A DNA stretch of 64,000 nt from Ureibacillus xyleni (GTDB taxonomy: Bacteria; Bacillota; Bacilli; Bacillales_A; Planococcaceae), in assembly GCF_900217795.1 (NCBI RefSeq), contig NZ_OBMQ01000005.1, positions 124,001-188,000 on the forward strand, in the 5' to 3' direction. The position numbers and the translations under genes are program-made. The notes below the pieces were generated by a model. That model did no database searches. It was not told where the DNA came from and saw only the letters and a list, made by a program, of their open reading frames with translations. Numbering within the stretch: the stretch's first letter is position 1; each line of letters opens with the position of its first letter. This document shows positions 45,412 to 53,891 of the stretch, piece after piece.

Positions 45412-45427
45412 TGTTTCATGTGAAACA
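45412..45427. promoter_or_regulatory. parS-like centromere site
   Basis: TGTTTCATGTGAAACA matches the ParB/Spo0J parS consensus TGTTNCACGTGAAACA at 15 of 16 positions; the only change is C to T in the centre. It lies in an intergenic gap of an origin-proximal locus, where functional parS sites are expected. Confidence 0.65.
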
Positions 45428-45430
45428 TGT

Positions 45431-45477
45431 CAAAAAAGCGTGAAAATGTTGAAAAGACATTTTTGCGCTTTTTTATT
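45431..45477 (+). terminator. Terminator of the ctsR-clpC operon
   Basis: AAAAAAGCG(T)GAAAATGT pairs with ACATTTTTGCGCTTTTTT around a 9-nt loop with one bulge. Confidence 0.85.
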
Positions 45478-45687
45478 TATAAATAGCTTCTGTACTATGC
45501 TGGTCGAATTGAATAACTTCAAAACTCTAACCCGATAATTGTCATAGATTCTGTTATTATGTTGTCTTTTGATAAGAACTGTCGTTTAAAAGGAGCGTTT
45601 AATTTTTTGAACTCACTGTTATCATGTGCTCAATCTGTTTTTGTCATGTACAATAAATTTACTAGTCTTAAGAGGAAGGGGATTTCC

Positions 45688-47064
45688 ATGGCTAAGAAAA
45701 AAACAAAATTTTGTTGTAATTCGTGTGGGTATGAATCGCCAAAATGGATGGGGCGTTGTCCAGGATGCGGCGAATGGAATACGTTCGTAGAGGAAGTTGA
45801 AATCGTCACAAAAGGTCCTCGTGGTGCGTTCCAACATTCCAATAGTGTTAGTCAAAAGGCAACACCAATTATTCAAGTCGAAACACAAGAAGAGCCCCGA
45901 GTTCATACAGAAATGTCTGAGCTTAATCGAGTATTAGGTGGGGGGATTGTACCAGGTTCACTTATATTAATCGGAGGGGACCCTGGTATCGGAAAGTCCA
46001 CTTTACTCATGCAAGTGTCTGCACTTCTTTCCAATAGAAATCATCGAGTATTGTACATATCGGGTGAAGAATCGATGCGTCAAACGAAACTACGTGCTTC
46101 CCGACTCGGTGTTCAATCTCCAGAGTTATACATTTATTCCGAAACAAACTTAGAATTAATTCACAAGACGATTGAAGAAGTGGGGCCGAAGTTTGTAATT
46201 GTCGATTCCATCCAAACAATTCATCATCCAGAGGTAACGAGTGCACCTGGTAGTGTATCACAAGTACGAGAATGTACAGCTGAGCTTATGCGAATTGCCA
46301 AAACAAAGGGCATCGCAATATTTTTAGTTGGACACGTTACGAAAGAAGGACAAATTGCAGGACCTAGATTACTAGAACATATGGTTGATACCGTTCTTTA
46401 CTTTGAAGGAGAGCGCCACCATACTTACCGTATATTACGGAGTCAGAAAAATCGCTTTGGTTCCACAAACGAAATTGCCATTTTTGAAATGATTCATTCA
46501 GGGTTAAAAGAAGTGTTAAATCCATCTGAACTATTCTTAGAAGAACGATCTCATGATGCAGCAGGCTCAACGATTGTAGCTTCGATGGAAGGGACTAGAC
46601 CTATTTTAGTTGAAATTCAATCGTTAGTTACACCAACGAGCTTTAATTACCCTAAACGAATGGCTACTGGTGTCGACCAAAATCGGGTGCAATTATTAAT
46701 GGCGGTACTTGAAAAACGAATGGGTATGCTCTTACAAGCTCAAGATGCTTATATTAAAGTGGCAGGTGGAGTAAAATTGGATGAACCTGCTATCGATTTA
46801 GCTGTTTTAACGTCTATAGTATCGAGCCATAAAGATCAGCCTGTTAAAGGGACAGATTGCTTTGTAGGTGAAGTTGGACTAACTGGAGAAGTGCGTCGTG
46901 TCTCAAGAATTGAGCAACGTGTTCAAGAAGCTGCAAGACTTGGGTTTAAACGAATCTTTATTCCTGCATCTAACTTAGGGGGATGGGATTATCCAGAGGG
47001 TATACAAATCATCGGGATTGAAACAATCAACGAAGCTTTAAGAGCATGTTTTAACGACCTATAA
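45688..47064 (+). CDS. radA: DNA repair protein RadA
   Basis: A 458-residue protein from ATG 45688 (AGGAAGGGG site). The N-terminal zinc finger is C10/C13/C24/C27. The RecA-like core has Walker [11 protein letters not shown] (about 96-105), the RadA-specific KNRFGSTNE motif, and a C-terminal Lon-like domain ([26 protein letters not shown]). It acts in recombination as a branch-migration helicase. In B. subtilis the next gene is disA; here it is not. Confidence 0.96.
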   Translation: MAKKKTKFCCNSCGYESPKWMGRCPGCGEWNTFVEEVEIVTKGPRGAFQHSNSVSQKATPIIQVETQEEPRVHTEMSELNRVLGGGIVPGSLILIGGDPGIGKSTLLMQVSALLSNRNHRVLYISGEESMRQTKLRASRLGVQSPELYIYSETNLELIHKTIEEVGPKFVIVDSIQTIHHPEVTSAPGSVSQVRECTAELMRIAKTKGIAIFLVGHVTKEGQIAGPRLLEHMVDTVLYFEGERHHTYRILRSQKNRFGSTNEIAIFEMIHSGLKEVLNPSELFLEERSHDAAGSTIVASMEGTRPILVEIQSLVTPTSFNYPKRMATGVDQNRVQLLMAVLEKRMGMLLQAQDAYIKVAGGVKLDEPAIDLAVLTSIVSSHKDQPVKGTDCFVGEVGLTGEVRRVSRIEQRVQEAARLGFKRIFIPASNLGGWDYPEGIQIIGIETINEALRACFNDL

Positions 47065-47075
47065 AGTTCATTTTG

Positions 47076-47112
47076 TGCTCATATAAACTTTTTGTTATAT
47101 GAGCATTTTTCT
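47076..47112 (+). terminator. Terminator after radA
   Basis: TGCTCATATAA pairs with TTATATGAGCA around an 8-nt loop, followed by TTTTT. Confidence 0.88.
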
Positions 47113-47137
47113 GTTTAATTTTGGGTAAAAATAAAAC

Positions 47138-47160
47138 ATAAGTTGTTATATCGACTTATG
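47138..47160. repeat. 7-bp inverted repeat in the radA-yacL gap
   Basis: CATAAGT and ACTTATG flank a 10-nt spacer about 110 bp before yacL. It may be an operator or chance in AT-rich DNA. Confidence 0.25.
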
Positions 47161-47265
47161 TAAAATGGGGAGCTAGTACCTTTTATTATTTTACGGAGTT
47201 GTAATTTAGGCAATCTAGTTTCAGACTATGTATAATTAACATAAGAAGGAAAAGGAGGTGGAAAT

Positions 47266-48363
47266 ATGCTAAAAAGAGTGATCCAAATTGCTTTCTTATT
47301 TATCGGTGGAGCGTTAGGTTTTGTCTTTTTACCGCCATTATACGAATTTATTAATTTATCATCTAATCCATGGCTTAACAATCCATATGTTTCGGTAGCA
47401 TTAGGTGCAATTTTATTATTCCTTTTATCATTTTCATTGTCAGACTATTTTGTAAAGCTAATTGTTTGGATGGAGGGTGTTTTAGTTAAAATCCCTGCAG
47501 CAGATCTTATTTTTGGTACACTCGGACTAATTGTCGGTTTGCTCCTTGCCTACTTAATCGGATTTGCCATTGAGCGTATTCAAATCCCAATCGTTACGGA
47601 AGTTATTCCAATATTGTTATCTATTATTCTTGGTTATCTTGGTTTCCGAGTTGGATTTACTAAACGGGATGAATTGATTCAAATGCTGGCAAGATCTGGT
47701 CCAAGTGCAAAAAAGAAAGGGCCAGATGGAAGTAATTTCCCTGCCGTTGAACCAAAACAATTGTACAAATTGCTGGATACTAGTGTCATTATTGATGGAA
47801 GAATTGCTGATATATCATCTACTGGATTTATTGAAGGTGTTCTAGTTGTTCCACAATTTGTTTTAACAGAGCTACAACATATTGCAGATTCATCGGATAC
47901 ATTAAAAAGAACTCGTGGACGTAGAGGTTTAGATATTTTGAAAAAACTCCAAGACGAGCGTGCAACGACCGTTCAAATTTCTGAAGTTGATTTTGAAGAT
48001 GTGAATGAAGTAGATTTAAAATTAGTACGACTTGCTAAGAAAATGGATGCACAAATTTTAACAAATGACTTTAATTTGAATAAAGTTTGTGAACTACATC
48101 ATGTGCAAGTGTTAAATATTAATGATTTAGCAAATGCAGTAAAGCCTGTAGTCATTCCAGGAGAAGATATGCAAGTAGTTGTGATTAAAGATGGGAAAGA
48201 ACATAACCAGGGTGTTGCTTATTTAGATGACGGTACAATGATTGTTGTGGAAGGTGGCCGAACATTTATTGGTCAATCCATTACCGTTACCGTAACAAGT
48301 GTATTGCAAACTTCTGCAGGACGTATGATTTTTGCAAAACCGAAAGATGAACAAGTAGCATAA
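47266..48363 (+). CDS. yacL: PIN/TRAM domain membrane protein YacL
   Basis: A 365-residue protein with four N-terminal hydrophobic segments (about residues 1-125), a PIN-type nuclease domain starting LLDTSVIIDGRIADI with conserved aspartates, and a C-terminal TRAM RNA-binding domain (GVAYLDDGTMIVVEGG). It is highly conserved in Bacillales with unknown biological role, probably RNA cleavage at the membrane. The start has an AAGGAGGTGG site. It is followed by ispD. Confidence 0.93.
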   Translation: MLKRVIQIAFLFIGGALGFVFLPPLYEFINLSSNPWLNNPYVSVALGAILLFLLSFSLSDYFVKLIVWMEGVLVKIPAADLIFGTLGLIVGLLLAYLIGFAIERIQIPIVTEVIPILLSIILGYLGFRVGFTKRDELIQMLARSGPSAKKKGPDGSNFPAVEPKQLYKLLDTSVIIDGRIADISSTGFIEGVLVVPQFVLTELQHIADSSDTLKRTRGRRGLDILKKLQDERATTVQISEVDFEDVNEVDLKLVRLAKKMDAQILTNDFNLNKVCELHHVQVLNINDLANAVKPVVIPGEDMQVVVIKDGKEHNQGVAYLDDGTMIVVEGGRTFIGQSITVTVTSVLQTSAGRMIFAKPKDEQVA

Positions 48364-48389
48364 ACGGTTTTAGAGTGGGATGTGACGGT

Positions 48390-49079
48390 GTGCAATATGA
48401 AGTAGTACTCCCTGCTGCGGGAAGTGGAAAACGCATGGGAGCAGGTCAAAATAAATTGTTTTTATTGTTAGCAAATAAACCGATACTTATTCATACTCTT
48501 GAAGTATTTCAACAGGACGAAAATTGTACAGGGATATGGTTGGCAGTAAAACCAGAAGAACGCGAATTTATTCAACAGTTATTAGAGCAATATAGCATTA
48601 CAAAAGTAAAGGGTTTACCAAATGGGGGCGAGGAACGACAACATTCTGTACACTCCTGTATAAAAGAAATGGAACAAGTAGAAATTGTCCTTGTTCATGA
48701 TGCAGCAAGACCTTTTATTACACATGAAATTATTATGCGACTTGTAGAACGTGCAAAAGAACAGGGTGCAGCAATTGCAGGAGTAAAAGCAAAGGACACT
48801 ATGAAAAAAGTGCGAGATGGCATTATCATAGAAACCGTGGATCGCGAAAGTTTATGGATGATCCAAACACCACAAGCTTTCCGATTTGATCTATTGGCTG
48901 AAGCTGAAGATGTAGCAGAAAAAGTTGGCTTTTTAGGTACTGATGAAGCAATGTTAGTAGAACGACTCGGTTACCCGGTTCATATTGTGGAAGCAAGTTA
49001 TGATAATTTGAAGATGACAACAAAAGAAGATCTAGTATTGGGCGAAGCAATTTTAAAGAAGCGCGTTAATAATGGTTAA
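48390..49079 (+). CDS. ispD: 2-C-methyl-D-erythritol 4-phosphate cytidylyltransferase IspD
   Basis: A 229-residue enzyme from GTG 48390, giving 'MQYEVVLPAAGSGKRMGAG', which fits IspD N-termini; a GTG at 48375 gives a longer, less typical start. The CTP-binding loop is AAGSGKRM, and 'VLVHDAARPF' and 'GTDEAMLVERLG' are the other family motifs. It makes CDP-methylerythritol in the non-mevalonate isoprenoid pathway. In Bacillus it is followed by ispF; here a terminator and then the injection-system locus follow. Confidence 0.95.
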   Translation: MQYEVVLPAAGSGKRMGAGQNKLFLLLANKPILIHTLEVFQQDENCTGIWLAVKPEEREFIQQLLEQYSITKVKGLPNGGEERQHSVHSCIKEMEQVEIVLVHDAARPFITHEIIMRLVERAKEQGAAIAGVKAKDTMKKVRDGIIIETVDRESLWMIQTPQAFRFDLLAEAEDVAEKVGFLGTDEAMLVERLGYPVHIVEASYDNLKMTTKEDLVLGEAILKKRVNNG

Positions 49080-49087
49080 TTTCAAAG

Positions 49088-49125
49088 AAAACCTATCAAC
49101 TTTAATTAGTTGATGGGTTTTTTAC
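49088..49125 (+). terminator. Terminator after ispD
   Basis: CCTATCAACT pairs with AGTTGATGGG (one G-T) around TTAATT, followed by TTTTTT. Confidence 0.85.
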
Positions 49126-49296
49126 ATTTTAAGAAACTTTCAATTAATCGATTTTCCCTACAAATATCTAATTACTGGAAATAAACTGGCTAAAATATAA
49201 ATTAAATTAACAAATGTACATACGGTTGTCCAATTATATTAGTAAAATATGTATATAAAGGTTGTTCTTGAAAATTAGATTAATGGGGTGAACACC

Positions 49297-50292
49297 TTGA
49301 AGGAAAAAGGAAGCAAAGAGAAAGAAGAAAGTACGGCACAGTTAAATCGCATTCTATCAATTTTCGATCGTTTAAGTAAAGGTCATGCGATAACGAAACA
49401 ATCTGAAGCTACAAACTTTCATGTAAATGAAAAGACAATTCAACGGGATATAGAAAATATTCGTTCGTACCTTGAAACAGCGAAGACCAATTACTATCTT
49501 GAGTACAACCGTAAAGAAAAGGTCTATAAGCTGGAAACTGATGACGAAAATTATTTGCGAAACGAACAAATATTGGCGATTGTAAAAATTTTAATTGAAT
49601 CAAGAGCTTTTCCAAAACCCGATATGGATGAATTAATCGATAAACTGACCAATCTCGCACAACCAACAAAACAGCCATTTATAAAAAAAATCATGTCCAA
49701 TGAAAAATATAATTACGTTGATTTACAACATAAACAATCTTTATTTGGGTTGCTTTGGGAACTCGCCAAAGCCATTCATACAAAAAAGGTAATTAACATC
49801 CGTTATAAAAGGGAGTTTGATCAACAAGATAGTGAAAGAACGATAAAACCTGTGGGAATTATATTTTCAGAATACTATTTTTATCTAATTGCCTATCAAT
49901 CGAAAATTGAGTTAGATTTCCCAACAATTTATCGAATAGACCGGATTACAGCTTGCAACATTACTTCTGAACATTTCAAATTACCTTACAAAGATCGTTT
50001 TGAAGAAGGAGAATTCCGAAAGAAAATTCAGTTTATGTATGCAGGGGAATTGTTGAAAGTGAAGTTCCGCTTTAATGGTCCTTCCCCTCAGGCTGTTCTT
50101 GATCGATTACCAAATGCTTATAAACTATCAGAAGATGAAAAAGGAATTGTATTTGAAGCTGAAGTGTTCGGTAAAGGGGTAAAAATGTGGCTCTTAAGTC
50201 AGGGCGAAAATGTAGAAGTATTAGAACCAAAAGAGCTTAGGGATGATATTCAATTAAGTATTAAAGCAATGTTAGAAAAATACCAAAAATAA
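49297..50292 (+). CDS. WYL domain transcriptional regulator
   Basis: A 331-residue protein from TTG 49297, 7 nt after a GGGGTG site (a GTG at 49288 is part of that site). The N-terminal helix-turn-helix is of the HTH_11/DeoR type: 'RILSIFDRLSKGHAITKQSEATNFHVNEKTIQRDI'. The centre is a WYL domain (KVINIRYKREF...TIKPVGIIFSEYYFYLIAYQ) and the end a WCX-like dimerisation domain. WYL proteins are frequent local regulators of defence and phage-related loci and sense nucleic acid or nucleotide ligands. Being first and nearest, it probably controls the injection-system genes that follow 78 nt later. Confidence 0.88.
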   Translation: MKEKGSKEKEESTAQLNRILSIFDRLSKGHAITKQSEATNFHVNEKTIQRDIENIRSYLETAKTNYYLEYNRKEKVYKLETDDENYLRNEQILAIVKILIESRAFPKPDMDELIDKLTNLAQPTKQPFIKKIMSNEKYNYVDLQHKQSLFGLLWELAKAIHTKKVINIRYKREFDQQDSERTIKPVGIIFSEYYFYLIAYQSKIELDFPTIYRIDRITACNITSEHFKLPYKDRFEEGEFRKKIQFMYAGELLKVKFRFNGPSPQAVLDRLPNAYKLSEDEKGIVFEAEVFGKGVKMWLLSQGENVEVLEPKELRDDIQLSIKAMLEKYQK

Positions 50293-50370
50293 TTTAGTAA
50301 TACCAGTTTATTATTCTTGAAAAATATGAAAGAATAATAGTACTAATAGGTAAAAAGAAGGTGGTACATA

Positions 50371-51129
50371 TTGCTTATTTCGAGAAGTCTGAATTTTCAA
50401 CATCATGATTTACTCACAGTACAAATGCTAGAAGGTTTGCGTGATAACACTTTAGAGGGTGTGCTAGCTGCGTTTATTACCTATGCTGATGGGATTGTCA
50501 ATGGTTTGACGGTCACTATGGATATGGAACATCAAATTTGTATTTCACCAGGGGTTATTAAATGGAACAACAAATTATATGTCATGACTGAGGAGGAGAG
50601 GATTCCCTTAGAAAAGGATTGCCGCCATGGATTGATTGTTGCACGCCCAACTGAAACTGCTTTTATCGTAACAACTACTTCACAGTTAGATGAAGGTGAT
50701 TTAGAGCTTTCCCGTTTTGAACGGGATACGGGGAGCTTGGTTTCAGTGCCTCAACAGTTTAATCAACTTAAATATTTAAATCAATTTGATATCCGCTATA
50801 GGAAAATCGGTGGATGTGACCAGCAACTAACATATGGCTCTGAATTTGCACGTTTATTTGCTCAAAGTTTGCTTAGTTGTCCGGGTGTAACGATGAGTGA
50901 TACCGCATTTGCTTGGCAGGCAATTCAACATCCTCCTACAAAAACTATGTGGGAAACTTTCTTAAAGCAAAATGAGCTAAATTGGTTGGAGGATAGCAAA
51001 GAATTTTATGAGCAGTTAATAAGATTGCTTAATAAAAAAATGGAAACTCCATCGACACCTTATTTTGTACAGCGTGAACAACCGACAGCAATAAAAGTTA
51101 ATGAGAATATTGGAATCATTGTAGACTAG
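50371..51129 (+). CDS. Putative baseplate component of the injection system
   Basis: A 252-residue protein from TTG 50371 (GAAGGTGG site). Residues 1-85 (LEGVLAAFITYADGIVNGLTVTMD, QICISPGVIKWNNKLYVM) resemble the beta-rich head of phage baseplate and tail-fibre proteins, which have a 'V..G......i.v.pGv....g' pattern. The rest is helical and unrecognised. Placement directly before the sheath gene supports a structural role. Its stop codon is the first TAG of an 8-bp tandem repeat. Confidence 0.5.
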   Translation: MLISRSLNFQHHDLLTVQMLEGLRDNTLEGVLAAFITYADGIVNGLTVTMDMEHQICISPGVIKWNNKLYVMTEEERIPLEKDCRHGLIVARPTETAFIVTTTSQLDEGDLELSRFERDTGSLVSVPQQFNQLKYLNQFDIRYRKIGGCDQQLTYGSEFARLFAQSLLSCPGVTMSDTAFAWQAIQHPPTKTMWETFLKQNELNWLEDSKEFYEQLIRLLNKKMETPSTPYFVQREQPTAIKVNENIGIIVD

Positions 51130-51199
51130 TAGACTAGTAGACCAGTAGACCAGTAGACGTGTAGACGTGTAGACGTGTAGATGTGTAGACTTGTAGATT
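51122..51199 (+). repeat. 8-bp tandem repeat, about 9.6 copies
   Basis: Units of the form TAGACNNG in head-to-tail order: two TAGACTAG, two TAGACCAG, three TAGACGTG, then TAGATGTG, TAGACTTG and a partial TAGATT. It fills the gap between the stop of the baseplate-like gene and the ribosome site of the sheath gene. Confidence 0.95.
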
Positions 51200-51220
51200 A
51201 AATAAAAGGGAGACAGTGCT

Positions 51221-53434
51221 ATGACTTTAAAACATACGACCACGATGTTAATTGGTGAAATTAATGAAGAAATCTTTGGACTTGATACATTTCTCGGAAC
51301 AAAGGTAGGCGAGTTTGATAAATCTGTAGCAGAGCACATCATTAAAGAAATTGAAGAAAAATATATCGTTACTAGCTGGAAGGAATTTCTTGAAAAGTTT
51401 TCACCTTCTCTTTATGAAATGCCAACTGTTAATGAGGAGACAGAAAAGTTTACAATTAACTATACAACGAAAAAACCTTATGATGATGCGACTGCCATTG
51501 AGTTTTCTCATTCAACTCCATTTATTCAATCGATTATTAGGTTAATGGATCAGCGTGAGGCTAATGGTGAAACAAATGCTTACTTTGAGTTTTCTGAAGC
51601 TTTAAAAAGTTTTTCGCCAGAACGTGTTAAAGAGCAAGCACAAAGTTTAAAAAAAGAAATGCTGAGTTTAACTAATGAATATCAGAAGCTAGACGACCGT
51701 AATCCAGAAAAACAAAGAATTGGTGCTAACCTACGTACAAAACTAAACGATGCAAGTAAGCTATTTAATAATAAAACAGCTTTATTACAACTTGCCCAAG
51801 CAACAATAGGGGAACAATTATTACAACTTGCAGCACCTGCTGGAAGTAAAAATGCCGATAAGACACCATTAGCATTAACAACATTTGAAATTACAGAACA
51901 AGGTATACAAACATCCAAACTCCATATTGAGCATCGTAATTCGGATAACGATTCGTCAAACAATGTAGAAGGTGCACAAGCGTTAATTGGTTTTATCGGA
52001 AACTCTTATGATTATACAGTTTCGAAACGAATTCAAACTGCTGAAGTAGATAAACGCAATGAGTCGTACCAAAAAGATCTTGTTGTCACTGCATTTACTG
52101 CAACAGGTTCACAATTAATTAACCCAGAAGAAATTCCACAGAAAATACAACAATATAATCACTATGTGGAAGCAACGGCAAATGTTATGGAAAGCTACTT
52201 TAAAGCAATCAGTAAGATTTTCTCAACAATTGTTGGAGTTAAACTTTTCTTTGATGAATATGAACGACATACAAAATTGAAAAAAGTAAAACCTCGTCTT
52301 CTAGTTACAAATGCAAAGCTTGAAAACTTATTGGCAAAAGATCAATTCAAAAAATTTATTAATACAGTAAATGATATAAATTTTTTATATGTCCATGGTT
52401 TAACATCTGTAATTGTTCCTGGAGTAGATTTAAAGGAAAAAAGCGAAGAGCCAATGGGTGGTTTTGACCCATTAACAGGGCAAATGTTTGAAGCGCCAGT
52501 AGAAACAAAATCAGAAGGCGTTTCTTTACAAGATGTTCAAGTATTAGCGAAATACTTAGCGCCATACAAAATCCCTCTATTTTTTGGATTTAATAGTGAA
52601 AGCTCAACATTCGCAAGTTTACAACAAAATGCCTTTGACCAAGATTTAAGACCAATTTTGGAGAAATTAAAAAGTAGTCGGGAAGAGCATGACGTTCTTG
52701 TACCGTGTTACCCAAATATGACGGTTATTCCAAAGAACTCAAATTTAACAACTGCCACAAAAGTACAATTAACGGATGAGAAAAGTATTGTTGAAGATGG
52801 AAAAACTGATATTTACTTACCGGGATTTTATATCGATTCTTCATATATCGCAGCTTCATTAGTAGCGGCACATCATTGTAGCGGTTACTTAAAAGGGAAA
52901 TATCCAGACGAAGCAAATCGCATCACAGATGATTATCCTGGTATTCGATTAGCTTATCCAGAGCTAGTAACGAAAACGTTATTGCCAATTGAGGTAAAAG
53001 GGTTACCGTCAAGCCTTATCGAAGAAGCCACTGATTTAGGTGTTGGATTTATGTTTATTTCTGAAAACCGCCCAGCATCGGAAAAGCGAATTACAGTTCG
53101 AATTGCAAATACATGTAAAGTAATGGACAACGGCAGAGTGCGCCCATTGTATCGTGTGCTTGTGGAACGCTTTGTTTATAACGAGGTAATTGATAACGTT
53201 AAAGGTAATAGCAAAGAAGCCTACGAAAGACAATTGGATGCTCAAGTAAGAGGATCATTAAAAGCAAATTGGGAACTTCTATCAAGAAACAATCAATTTA
53301 ATCGTTTGTTTAAAGAAAAAGAAACAGTTGGATTTGAAACACTTGGTAATTCAGGGTTTATAAAAGTTTCCTTCAATAATGAGGAAACACCATTAACAGT
53401 AGATATTTCTTCAGAAGAAGTGAAATCAATTTAA
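51221..53434 (+). CDS. Contractile sheath-like protein (TssC/phage sheath type)
   Basis: A 737-residue soluble protein. The C-terminal half carries a pattern seen in contractile sheath proteins: 'DIYLPGFYIDSSYIAASLVAAHH' (compare the 'vPPSG.vAGl' element of phage sheaths), followed by a long C-terminal domain (VRIANTCKVM, VLVERFVYNEVID, LKANWELL) that could be the conserved sheath core and handshake arm. The N-terminal 330 residues contain a long coiled-coil part (SPERVKEQAQSLKKEMLSL). The position before a tube gene and a VgrG-like gene is the strongest argument. The length equals TssB plus TssC, but I cannot prove a fusion. The start has an AAGGGAGA site. Confidence 0.6.
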   Translation: MTLKHTTTMLIGEINEEIFGLDTFLGTKVGEFDKSVAEHIIKEIEEKYIVTSWKEFLEKFSPSLYEMPTVNEETEKFTINYTTKKPYDDATAIEFSHSTPFIQSIIRLMDQREANGETNAYFEFSEALKSFSPERVKEQAQSLKKEMLSLTNEYQKLDDRNPEKQRIGANLRTKLNDASKLFNNKTALLQLAQATIGEQLLQLAAPAGSKNADKTPLALTTFEITEQGIQTSKLHIEHRNSDNDSSNNVEGAQALIGFIGNSYDYTVSKRIQTAEVDKRNESYQKDLVVTAFTATGSQLINPEEIPQKIQQYNHYVEATANVMESYFKAISKIFSTIVGVKLFFDEYERHTKLKKVKPRLLVTNAKLENLLAKDQFKKFINTVNDINFLYVHGLTSVIVPGVDLKEKSEEPMGGFDPLTGQMFEAPVETKSEGVSLQDVQVLAKYLAPYKIPLFFGFNSESSTFASLQQNAFDQDLRPILEKLKSSREEHDVLVPCYPNMTVIPKNSNLTTATKVQLTDEKSIVEDGKTDIYLPGFYIDSSYIAASLVAAHHCSGYLKGKYPDEANRITDDYPGIRLAYPELVTKTLLPIEVKGLPSSLIEEATDLGVGFMFISENRPASEKRITVRIANTCKVMDNGRVRPLYRVLVERFVYNEVIDNVKGNSKEAYERQLDAQVRGSLKANWELLSRNNQFNRLFKEKETVGFETLGNSGFIKVSFNNEETPLTVDISSEEVKSI

Positions 53435-53453
53435 TTAAAAGGATGTTGAAAAT

Positions 53454-53891
53454 ATGGGTAAGTTTAATTTAATTTTTGAAGAATTGCGTGGACAAGCAGA
53501 TGCTTCTGTTACATTAACGAAAATTACAGAGGTAGAGTTTAAGTATGATAGCCCGGATGAAGTGAAGGACAAAGCTTCTAGAGGGAGCATGACAATAATT
53601 GTAAAAGGCGAGATCAATGAAGAAAATGATGGGGAAACGTTAGACCTAATCAATGATTGGGTTAAATTAGAGGGGCAAGAAAAGGGTGCTTATTGTAAGG
53701 TTACACTTGATGTCTTTGGTGCAGATGAGCGATATCTTCGTCAATATATGTTCCCGCAGGCATTTGTTGTAGATTATAGTGAACATTTTGATACGGAAGG
53801 TGATGGAAAATTCCAATTACTCATTCGTCAACGTCAAGATAAGCTATCCAATATTAACATTGATGGTAGTTTCAAAGATAAACTTCTATGA
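53454..53891 (+). CDS. Tail tube / Hcp-like protein
   Basis: A 145-residue beta-rich protein with the composition and length of Hcp (TssD) and phage tube subunits: 'ASRGSMTIIVKGEI', 'GAYCKVTLDVFGADERYLRQYMFPQAFVVDYSEHF', 'KFQLLIRQRQDKLSNINIDG'. Subunits of this type stack as hexameric rings inside the sheath. It overlaps the spike gene by 4 nt (ATGA), as tube and spike genes often do. The assignment rests on these patterns and on order. Confidence 0.7.
   Translation: MGKFNLIFEELRGQADASVTLTKITEVEFKYDSPDEVKDKASRGSMTIIVKGEINEENDGETLDLINDWVKLEGQEKGAYCKVTLDVFGADERYLRQYMFPQAFVVDYSEHFDTEGDGKFQLLIRQRQDKLSNINIDGSFKDKLL

Larger units (their letters stand above)
45362..45687. promoter_or_regulatory. 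Intergenic region clpC-radA with parS-like site and terminator
   Basis: Holds a parS-like 16-mer, the clpC operon terminator, and presumably the radA promoter. No strong -35/-10 pair could be picked for radA. A frame open upstream of the radA start has no ribosome site. Confidence 0.5.

Noticed and set aside
51122-51199. CRISPR-like array
   Set aside because: Units are 8 bp in direct contact, with no spacers.
51016-51342. Minus-strand frame with repeated YxSTxLLVY residues
   Set aside because: The repeats are only the reverse translation of the 8-bp tandem array; no ribosome site and it opposes the operon.
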